From Theristus sp. LFF4_11 (taxonomy: Eukaryota; Nematoda; Chromadorea; Monhysterida; Xyalidae), in assembly GCA_030248135.1 (NCBI GenBank), contig JASANC010002116.1, forward strand, positions 1-64,000: 64,000 bases of DNA, given 5' to 3'. The notes beneath the pieces were generated by a model, which ran no database searches, was not told the origin of the DNA, and was given only the letters and a program-made list of their open reading frames with translations. Made by a program: the position numbers and the translations under genes. Position 1 is the stretch's first letter; each line of letters starts with the position of its first letter. Of the stretch, positions 53,501-64,000 are shown one piece after another.

Positions 53501-54912
53501 CTGAACTTTTTTGACAATTTTTTTCACTGAGAATAAACAGATGGACAATAACGTTGTATTTCCGTCAGTTCCAACGAATGCAGCGAGCAGCGACTACAGC
53601 AATTCGGCATGCACTGTGCACGCTACATATTGTATCATATAAGCGAACACAGCCAGAAATGTGGAACACTATTGCGACACAGCAGTATTCTCAATTTTTT
53701 TCCCACCGGTTGACCGTTTAATTCCCCATGTGTTTTTCAGTCTCGTCCAAAAAGGCTGGACTGCGTTGGTGGCTGTATTGACGGACGAACTGTGCGCTGG
53801 ATACAGGTTGGCTTATATGACGTAGTATAATGATTAAACAATCAAAATGGTTGCACCTCGTTGTGGTGTGTACTTGTGAATGATGGAAGCCCATCGCATT
53901 GTTTCTCGACATCAAATGTGTCTGCAATTTATTTCTGAATAATCTCTGCAACTGGCTGGTCGGTTGGTGATCACGTGATGCGTATGCTTTCTGCGCAGGC
54001 ATCGGTTGTGGAGGCGGAGTCTGTACTGCACAGAAAGCTTGCATCACCTGATCACCAACCAATCAGCATGTTGCATATGAAATCGAAATAGACTTTTATA
54101 AGTCCAGAACTGTCCAGAGTGATTTAAGCCGCACGTTTTCCCCGAATGTCGATGATATTCTCCAATATTTCTTTGTTTCTTAACCAGGCATGGCGAAGGT
54201 ATCCGACGTCATATTGCTGCGGAGAAATTCCACCGATCAGCCACTGTGATGCGTCATGCGATACATTGGAAGATGCAGGTGTTGTTGGCATTAAAATTGA
54301 GTTTTCTGAGTTTCTGTTTGGGTAAAATCACGTTTTATTCCGGCTTCCTGGTAGAAAATTCGAACGACAACATCGTTGGAGAACTTTTCGCAAACAAGTA
54401 ACTTAAAAACGAAGCTTGGAATTCTTACAGGCGCGTAAGAAAAGCTCGCGGACCGACAGTGAGGAACAAGCAACAGAAGAGGAGAACGACGGGTCGCCAC
54501 AGTCTCCAAAAACCACCACAGACGCCCAACAAACGCAACAATTCGCCGCGAATGGAGCGAAGCCGCCGGCAGCGCCATGGCCGCAACGACGGCCGCTGCT
54601 TGGTTCGGGTTCGGGTTTCGTTCTTTCGGTTTCACTTCTAGCCGAGGCGGTTTTTTGGTTGTTGTCCCTCGCAACTTGAATTTTTTGATGGGTTTTTGTG
54701 GTTTCTTAACTCTGAAACACATGTAGAACCTGAGTAACATGTTCAATCATTCACAATATCTGTCATCCAAACGTTGCAAACTAAGCTCCGCCCACCTACA
54801 GAGCACGTCGCATCATCCGCAGTGCGTGCTGAGAACGGCTTGCCGTCGTCGACGCCTGATCTAACGAAGGTCGGTGTTTCGTCGACGTCTAGCAACCATT
54901 ACAAATACAACC

Positions 54913-54952
<40 letters not shown>

Positions 54953-55639
54953 CGACGCTTCAGTGTTCAACTCACCAACGGAGTCGTTTGAACAGCATCA
55001 GCAGCGAGGGCGCATCGGTAAGCGCGTATAAAATCCTGCTTTTTTTGCTCAGTTCGCTGATTTGCTTGCGCTTTTGGTGGGCCCAATCAAAAGAGCAGTA
55101 TTTTGTGACGCGTTGCAACGTTAAAATACAGCTATGCGATACGAAATACTGCTTCACGAATGCTGCTTAAGGTTCATGTTCAAGTTGTTGCTACCAAAAG
55201 TTTCTGGGTGCTACACTACTACACTGGTGCTTGGCCCCAGTTCGGGACGCCAACGATCTACTAAGAGACCCATCATGAAGCAGTGTTTAGCTAAATACCA
55301 CACTGTGCTATCATAGCTACGCGTCACTGAAGACTGATTCATGAATGCTACTTAAACACAGCTAAAAACAGTTTCAAAACCTTTCTCCCAAAAAACAGGT
55401 AGTTTCGGTGACTGTCGCGCAAATCGTCAACTGACACGGATTGTCAGCCATGACAACGCGACTACTGTAATCACCAGCTCAGCAAACAACGCCAACAACT
55501 CGACATTACAACCGATGAGTCCGAAATTGCTGATGCGTTCAGCAAATGCAACACCGCATCACTCGCCTGGCATGCCGAAGAAACTCGTGCGAGCCGATGA
55601 CTTCATCTATGGATCTGTGCCTAGGTATGGTGGAGGTGG

Positions 55640-55686
<47 letters not shown>

Positions 55687-55687
55687 T

Positions 55688-55734
<47 letters not shown>

Positions 55735-55756
55735 CAATCAATCAATCAATCAATCA

Positions 55757-55797
<41 letters not shown>

Positions 55798-55802
55798 CCA
55801 AC

Positions 55803-55838
<36 letters not shown>

Positions 55839-55871
55839 CAATCAATCAATCAAGGAACTAACAATTCAGTG

Positions 55872-55929
<58 letters not shown>

Positions 55930-55947
55930 GGAACTAACAATTCAGTG

Positions 55948-55980
<33 letters not shown>

Positions 55981-58900
55981 GTCAATCCATCAATCATTCA
56001 ATCAATCAAACAACAAGTCAGTCAATCAATCAATCAGTCAATCGCAACTTCAGACTTGCCATGTACTCGCCGCCAATGTCACCGCATCACCACGTCGACG
56101 CGCAGACATCAAATACAATCAGCAACGGTTACGCACCGGTCCACAACGATTTGTTATTACAGACCAAGATGAGTCTGCCGAATGATGAAACCTTCAACTA
56201 TCGGAAAAACAGTAATCCCACTCACGGTAAGCCACACTTCGTTGGAAATGTGGACGTTGACGTTCGTCAACAGCAAGACACGATTTCACATGCGGTTTGC
56301 TTATATGTCACGTACGTCGTGCAATTTATGCTTCTTGGACATGACGTGACGTTACGTACGTGACGTTACATGATTTGATATGACGTGACGTGACGTGACG
56401 GACGTGACATGACGAGACGTGACGTGACATGACGTGACGTGACGTGACGTGACGTGCGTGATGTGACGTGACGTGACGTGACATGACGTGACGTGACGTG
56501 ACGTGTCGTGACGTGACATGACGTGACGTGACGTGCGTGATGTGACGTGACGTGACGTGACATGACGTGACGTGACGTGCCGTGACGTGACGTGACATGA
56601 CGTGACGTGACATGACGTGCCGTGACGTGACGTGGCGTGGCGTGGCGTGACGTGACGTGACGTATATACGGTTCTCAGAGGCTGCAAAAGTAGTTCATAG
56701 TTCAGTTTATTCGCCGAGTCTAAGACGCCGTCCGTTGAAAGACGCTGTTGCCCAAAAACGGGAAATTATGAAGCGCCGTGGCACGTCACTGATCCATTAC
56801 GATGATCTGAACGTCGGCGAAGGTAACAACCGAATACAACGACTTCCGCCAACTCCGCCAATAAGTGACGCGAAACCATACAGTTTGTCTTTGCTTTTTT
56901 TAGAATTATTCACAAAAAATTGACCGACAAGACCGTTTATGTGGACGTACGCACACTGCGACGCTTGAACATAAAACAGTAAAAAATGCTGAAACGTGTA
57001 TTATCTTTCTTATTAAACGTGACCCAATATGCGTTTGCACGCACAGATAGAGAAAATGTTTCATGGCTGTGCGGCAATTTTAAATGAGCAAAAACTTAAC
57101 GTATTCTGACGACAGATGCGTGCAAGAAATTGAGAAAAAACCAGTCAGAATGTTTTCTCACTAAACAAAATTTATTTTAATTCATATTCGAACTACGCTC
57201 TGGCGCGAAACATTTTTTTCAGTGTGCGGCTTTTCCACACATCATTCAACATTACTAAGCCATCGTACGAAAAGATAATATTCCTAAATGTTTTTTACTG
57301 TTTCAGCCAGCCTATCACTGCCGCGTCCAGAGGGCGCTCGCGCTCACTTCACGCCGATGATAACGCCGTACGGGGCGCAATTGAAACGAAGCGTCATTCA
57401 ACAGGTATGTAAAAAGACAAATCTGAAAACACACGTACACATTCGTTTACAACTGAGGAATATGTTGTGCAGTCACCGACAAAACAGCTTGTTTTTCGGG
57501 TCGGTCTCAAATTGGCCAGACTCAATCTGGCTCCGGTCTCAATCAGGCCAGTTTCAGTCGGGCTCGGCTCAATCTGGCTCGGCTCAATCTGGCTCGGCTC
57601 AGACGGGCTCGGCTCAATCGGGCTCGGCTTAATCTGGCTTGTTTCAATCTGGCCAGACAGAATTTTTTATTATATAAATAATTTATTATATAAATTTCTC
57701 ATAACTCTTTTGCCCTTGCTCACACCCAATGTACATTTTTACACAGGATTTGTTGCTTTTTCCCATTATGTTTCGTATGACCTGTGCGACCTCTCAAACG
57801 CCTTTGAAAAAGAAAAACTGATGCTTCTCCAACCAAAAAACGGTTCCGCAGGATAATCTGCACCGAACTGAAATTGAAAAAGAACAAAAATCTGTTATGA
57901 TTCCGTGCTTGTTTGCAATGAACACCATCAAAAAATTCGAGCGTTTTACAAAGAAAATTGCATTTTTTCTATAATCACTTGCTGCAGGTTCGCTCCGGAA
58001 GCGCCGACGAGTTGCATCAAAGCGACATTTGGGGAATGGGCTTGGTGAATCCGATCCGCCATCATCCGTATCGAAATCACGCTTGTGAGCATTATATTTG
58101 CTGAGAAAGAAGCTAACACGGAAGATAATCTCTGATTTTCTTTAAAAATGTATGTTGTTCGCTGTTAAAGACACCAGGTTTCTGTTGATGTTGCGGATAT
58201 ATGGGGTGGATTGAAAGAAAGTTGCGAGAAGCGACTCAACTTTGCATATAAGAGTTTTTAAAGAATCAATGGTAGGTTTTGTGTTGACGGTTGATGTATC
58301 ACGAAATTTCTCAGAAGCTGTGAGACAATTTCACAGCTGACAGCCGCTGCTCTCGACAAAAAACCGTCTTTTCCGTTCCAGACGGCAACTGCATGGATGT
58401 TCTGGCGAAAAAGTGCAGCCAATCGGCCGCCAATTCACCCGTCACACGGCGACGCCGGTCACCAACTGACCGCGCACGGGAACGGGACTTGTTGTGGGTA
58501 CGTGGTCTTGTTGCTGATTACGGTGCAAGTTCGGAGTGCTGCAAAAAACGTCCCGGTATTGTACAAAGTACAAAGTTCAGGTGGTTTGCGCTTACAAATG
58601 TGTCACTGGACTGAATTGGTGCTCAATAAAACTGGGATGTACCAAAAAGTAGTTACCACTAAACTATGAGGTACAAAAACAGAATATAGAACTGAAAAGG
58701 TAGTAAAAAAAATTTGTATTTTCAGCAAAGACCACCGCACCAGCACTCGCCAGATCTCTCACGAAAGTCCAGTCGAGAGCGCGCCGCCAGAATGATTGAC
58801 GTGAATTTTGATGGTAAAATGCAAAAATTGGTTGAGCTGACTTTTTTGAATTTTGATACGAACTGATTATGATGCAAACAATTGATACAAATTAGCAATC

Positions 58901-59832
58901 TGATTGGCTTGATTCATTTGAGAAAAGTAACTCCACAATAAGAATCCATAAAAAAAAACAACTGCCAATAAAAACCCTCCAGAAAGCACCGGAATTCTGC
59001 AAATGGAACTGTTATCCCCGGCCATTCGAAGTCTCTGCGTGATCACGCCAGTTGAGCAGCTCGCCAATGGTCACGTCGCGAGCCTCTGCAGTCAGAATGT
59101 GCACTTCATTTCGCGTAGGCCGCCGCCGCCGCCGTACGCACAAGTATATTAGCAGCAGTGTTTGTTGTCTGCTTATTGGGTGCACGCTAGCGCAGCGGTT
59201 AGCACGCTCGGCCACTCGGCCGCACACAGGGGTACGACTCCCGCTCGTGCACCCTCAGCACGAATATTCTGGGCTATTAGGGCTGCGTACGTATTAGTAC
59301 AAACTGTTGTACATAGCACCAGTATTTAATGTTTGTTTACTGGTTGCACACTGGCGTAGAGGTTAGCACGCTTGACCGCGCTTCTACAGACCAGGGTTCG
59401 ACTCCCGCTCGGGCAGTCAGCCCGAATGATCAGATCCTCTAGGCTTATTATCACCAACCGCTAGACAGACAGATTCACACTGGCTCTGCAGAGTTGCAGA
59501 TCCCTCAGAAATCAGTTACCGTAACTAACGTAACCCGGTGGACAAACTGTTGTACATAGCACCAGTATTTAATGTTTGTTTACTGGTTGCACACTGGCGT
59601 AGAGGTTAGCACGCTTGACCGCGCTTCTACAGACCAGGGTTCGACTCCCGCTCGGGCAGTCAGCCCGAATGATCAGATCCTCTAGGCTTATTATCACCAA
59701 CCGCTAGACAGACAGATTCACACTGGCTCTGCAGAGTTGCAGATCCCTCAGAAATCAGTTACCGTAACTAACGTAACCCGGTGGACAAATTGTAAACCAC
59801 TCAGCTACACGCAATTTTGTCTTCAGGTCCAA

Positions 59833-59917
<85 letters not shown>

Positions 59918-60138
59918 TACAACAACAACAACAGCAAACGCAACCGCCACCGAAACAACAGACTCCACCACCACCACCCCCGCAACAAACCCCACCGCCG
60001 CCGCCACTGTTCTCAATGTCCCCCACCGTGTCCCCGCGCGGTTCCCCGCAGTTGCAACGGCGCTCTCAACGGCACACGAGCAGACATGGCCGCAATCGGA
60101 GTCCACCCACCACACATGCGAACTCGTTTTATATTTGA
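50592..60138 (+). CDS. globin with a long Asn/Gln/Pro-rich C-terminal extension
   Basis: Exons: 50592-50663 (tentative start), 51116-51265, 51775-51882, 52353-52476, 53184-53337, 53741-53806, 54188-54278, 54431-54602, 54802-55017, 55399-55624, 56054-56226, 56679-56822, 57307-57404, 57988-58084, 58382-58497, 58726-58813, 58983-59143 and 59827-60138. Every junction keeps phase, giving about 855 residues. Residues about 40-230 are a globin: helix A LLWGAWQKL, distal E7 His in QEHGKRFAELIENML, proximal F8 His in GIGEQHATGICH, helix G VWEHFGAIAADLLT and helix H LVQKGWTALVAVL. It should bind haem. The remaining 600 residues have no fold I recognise: an acidic SEEQATEEEN segment, 13 Asn, YSPPMSPHHH, RRRRSPTDRARERD, then 29 Gln, Leu and 6 Gln, and Pro runs. 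The paralogue starts at 62129. Confidence 0.82.
51602..51752. repeat. family C element
   Basis: TACAGTTGAACTCCAAATTA to the inverse CTAATTTCGAGTTTGACAGTA, with GTGATCACGTGATGCATGCG inside. It is in globin-1 intron 2, directly before an acceptor. Confidence 0.75.
52715..52885. repeat. 12-bp minisatellite (RTGAAACGTYRY)
   Basis: Units such as CATGAAACGACG and CATAAAACGTCA repeat at 12-bp spacing for about 150 bp, then decay. This yields an Arg/Lys-rich open frame with four-residue periodicity (KRHMERCLKRCMKRRVRRYI). It is in globin-1 intron 4; a repeat product rather than a gene. Confidence 0.6.
53940..54092. repeat. family C element
   Basis: GGTTGGTGATCACGTGATGC is mirrored by ATCACCTGATCACCAACCAA around GAGGCGGAGTCTGTACTGCA. 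It is in globin-1 intron 6. Confidence 0.75.
55078..55168. repeat. hairpin element, family E
   Basis: AGAGCAGTATTTTGTGACGC pairs with ATACGAAATACTGCTTCACG. It is in globin-1 intron 9, about 100 bp from the next copy. Confidence 0.65.
55266..55357. repeat. hairpin element, family E
   Basis: ACCCATCATGAAGCAGTGTT pairs with GACTGATTCATGAATGCTAC. It is in globin-1 intron 9. Confidence 0.65.
55639..56046. repeat. AATC tetranucleotide repeat, long
   Basis: About 400 bp of (AATC)n. An imperfect internal duplication carries GGAACTAACAATTCAGTG at 55854-55871 and 55929-55946. It fills most of globin-1 intron 10 and ends at the exon 11 acceptor. Confidence 0.95.
56342..56665. repeat. GACGT pentanucleotide satellite
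   Basis: About 320 bp of (GACGT)n with GACAT, GTGCGTGATGT and GCGTG variants, in globin-1 intron 11. Each unit rebuilds TGACGT, half of a CRE site. His/Ser/Arg-rich frames through it on the minus strand are repeat products. Confidence 0.95.
57515..57660. repeat. GGCTCGGCTCAATCT minisatellite
   Basis: Nine or so 15-bp units of CAATCTGGCTCGGCT type with small variants, in globin-1 intron 13. Confidence 0.85.
59183..59260 (+). repeat. tRNA-like SINE head
   Basis: GCACGCTAGCGCAGCGGTTAG (A box) and a GGGGTACGACTCCCGC B box with pairing ends GGTGCACG/CGTGCACC. It is in the last globin-1 intron, before two better copies. Confidence 0.55.
59303..59788 (+). repeat. tandem 242-bp repeat with tRNA-like heads
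   Basis: Two almost identical direct copies (from AAACTGTTGTACATAGCACC at 59303 and again at 59545). Each has the A box TGGCGTAGAGGTTAGC and the B box AGGGTTCGACTCCCGC. A 3' part follows, ending ACGTAACCCGGTGGACAAA. It is in the last globin-1 intron, ending about 40 bp before the poly-Gln exon. Confidence 0.9.
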
Positions 60139-60373
60139 AAACAAAATGTTTTTTCTTGGTATTCGTAATTTGAGTTTTGAAGAGGATAGAGTTTGACGCC
60201 AGATTAGTGATTGGCTGCTTTTGAATTGGGCGATTTGATTGTGCAGTGAATTGTTGGGTAGCCATACCGCATGATTTGTGCTGCTGAATGAATACTAGTT
60301 CGGCATCGTTTTTTTAATTAAACTGCACTGTTTTTTCTGATTTTCATCTTTTAGTTGTTGAATTATTACCTTT

Positions 60374-60827
60374 TACCGTATTACCTCTATTAAACCCCCC
60401 CCAAAATTAACCCCCCCCCCAAAATAAACCCCCACCCCCTCGACAAGTTTCCAAATAATCCCCCCCCCAAAAAATAATCCCCCATGGGGGATTATTGAAA
60501 CCTGTTTGAAACACATACCCAGCGAATTCAGTGGCTGGTTGCAGTGAAAATGATGAAATTGTGCTACCAAAGGCCCCAAATGGATGAGTTAATGGTAATT
60601 TCATTACAAAAGGCTGTTGTAAAAGGAAATTTCTATGTAGAGTAGAAGTTTCTGCGATTTCCTTCTTGCCATGGAAGGTATTTTTGCCATTTTGCCCACT
60701 CCTAAAAATGGTTTCCAAATAAACCCCCCCCCCAAAAAATAAAGCCCCCCCCCCAAAATAAACCCCCACCCCCAGAAGTCGCTGAAGAAATAAACCCCCA
60801 TGGGCGTTTATTAGAGGTAATACGGTA
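60374..60827. mobile_element. inverted-repeat element with poly-C tracts
   Basis: Ends TACCGTATTACCTCTATTAA and its complement (60805-60827) bound a 454-bp element with TA at both tips. Each end has runs of 7-10 C separated by AAAATAAA (for example 60396-60481 and 60724-60775). Runs like this can form i-motifs, or G-quadruplexes on the other strand. Confidence 0.8.
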
Positions 60828-61633
60828 TGTGGTGTTTTTCAGGTTGTTTTTCACTTTATTGTGATATAAATTTGCTATTCACTTGATTTTCGTGCATTTC
60901 AGATTTACTGTATATATTTCAAGCGGTGCATTTTTTTGTTGTGAAAAGAATGAAAATTTAAAATTATTTGGAAATTATGATAAGATAAAATCGATTCGCA
61001 CGAAAAATATTGCCATATGTAGCTTAATTGCCTATTATAAAAACCGTTTCCTGCAAAGGAATTCTCATTTTCAGAATAATTCTTTTCGCAACAGGATCCA
61101 CAACCCCAATGAGTGGTACAGTTTAAAAACAAGCACCTTCTTATTATATTTAATTAGGTACCTATTATGAATCAGCGAAAATATGCGAAAATGAACGTAC
61201 AAAACGGCAATAAGCGAAAATTCACTGAAGCATACAGCTTTTGTATATTCACTTAAAATTTTGTTTCAAAACACACGCGTTTCATTAAGGATAACCGTAC
61301 ATGTACCGTCCATACATAACGGTTCGTGCTTTAAATTACTTTTGGGTTCAGTTTCCTTCTCTTCCACTCTGCCCTGCCACTAAGCAATTGGATGTAATGT
61401 ACTGATTGGGTTTTTACATCTTTTTTTTATTCTTGCTTCAAAAGCCTTTTAGCTGATGAATTGATTGTGTATCACGCTTTTTCAACAAAAAACATAATAA
61501 CGTCCTATTGTTCTTGCTCCTTTATACTATGAACATGAACGCGTTTGAATTTCTCAGTAAAAAACTGAACGCAATATCATTCAGTGTCACTCACCGCCTT
61601 TCATTACAGCCACAAAATTTCAAAACAACAGAA

Positions 61634-61899
61634 TACCGTAAAGTCTTGCATATAAGGTCTCCTTATATAAATTTGAAAATCAAAAATTTCTGAAAAAAGT
61701 GGAATTTTGTGTGACAACCTTATAAGTGGGAGGAGGTCTTATAAAACGAAGATCAGGAATTCCGGGCCTTATAAACGAGGTGGCATTTTGACCAAGTCAA
61801 AAATTTGAATTTTTTGGTTTCCCGCCGTGTGACACTCCGCCCACTTTTGGGTGGGGGTCTTATAAGTGGGAGGAGCCTTATATGCAAGACTTTACGGTA
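61634..61899. mobile_element. MITE, family B, copy 4 (opposite orientation)
   Basis: TACCGTAAAGTCTTGCATAT to CTTATATGCAAGACTTTACGGTA. It is the reverse of copy 1 and very similar to it, so probably recently active. Confidence 0.88.
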
Positions 61900-62128
61900 G
61901 TAGTAATTCATAGATCCCATAACAATAATGGTGTTTCGATGGACAGAAATAGTTTGCCAGCGTCCAGAAGTCGTGTTTTACTTGCATTCTTGGTGTCCCC
62001 TTCCCGACCCGAACTGAAAACACCCAGAGAGCCGGAAATGAAGACTACGTAAAGAAAAAAACCTCAAACATTTCTTTAAAACATCACTCCCATACTTTTT
62101 CTCGCCTCTTCCCGAAAAAAATCCCAGC

Positions 62129-64000
<1,872 letters not shown>

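Larger units (their letters stand above)
60139..62128. other. spacer between the two globin genes
   Basis: No exon was identified. It contains the poly-C inverted-repeat element (60374-60827), about 800 bp of AT-rich DNA and a family B MITE (61634-61899). Confidence 0.5.

Noticed and set aside
55515..56172. Asn/Gln/Ser-rich frames crossing the AATC repeat
   Set aside because: Only the parts in exons 55399-55624 and 56054-56226 are coding; the repeat between them is intronic, with a good GTATGG donor and TTCAG acceptor.
56326..56687. Minus-strand His/Ser/Arg/Val-rich frames
   Set aside because: Products of the GACGT satellite in a globin intron.
59823..60026. Minus-strand poly-Cys frame
   Set aside because: The antisense of the poly-Gln exon of the long globin.

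Overview
This is a window of animal (metazoan) nuclear DNA. Genes are split into many short exons by GT-AG introns (one clear GC-AG case), and orthologues of animal proteins are recognisable by conserved motifs. Introns and spacers are crowded with small DNA transposons, tRNA-headed SINEs, one LTR retrotransposon, minisatellites and tetranucleotide repeats. There are no operons, ribosome-binding sites or CRISPR arrays. I could not place the phylum from sequence alone. Exon coordinates were read by hand from splice signals, reading phase and family motifs; no alignment or RNA evidence was available.

Layout. 602-2251 (-): small coiled-coil protein, partly tentative. 2252-6772: repeats, including a putative Helentron. 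6773-7719 (+): small Ser/Asn/Gly-rich protein of unknown function. 7720-10549: spacer with repeats. 10550-18139 (-): ILF2/NF45, 12 exons. 18630-25570 (-): long-form tRNase Z (ELAC2), 13 exons. 26624-29899 (+): TRMT5, the tRNA m1G37 methyltransferase, 5 exons, head to head with ELAC2. 30431-32311 (+): DMAC2L/ATP5S, 4 exons. 33385-35416 (-): a p24/TMED cargo receptor, 4 exons. 37745-48022 (+): XPR1 phosphate exporter, 11 exons, with a 3.3 kb gag-only LTR element in one intron. About 50592-60138 (+): a globin followed by an exceptionally long low-complexity tail. 62129 to the window end (+): a second globin gene, incomplete here, with the same intron positions.

The genes do not form one pathway, but there are links. 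ELAC2 and TRMT5 both mature tRNAs and share a roughly 1 kb divergent promoter region. TRMT5, ELAC2 and DMAC2L all have (at least partly) mitochondrial roles in other animals. The most unusual item is the tandem globin pair. The first copy keeps the E7 and F8 histidines but continues through eleven more exons into about 600 residues of Asn-, Gln-, Pro- and Ser-rich sequence.

The repeat landscape is rich and internally consistent. It includes at least six families of short inverted-repeat elements (many with TA target sites), two hAT-like elements with 8-bp target duplications, tRNA-derived SINEs with visible A and B boxes, and many hairpin elements of about 70 bp.
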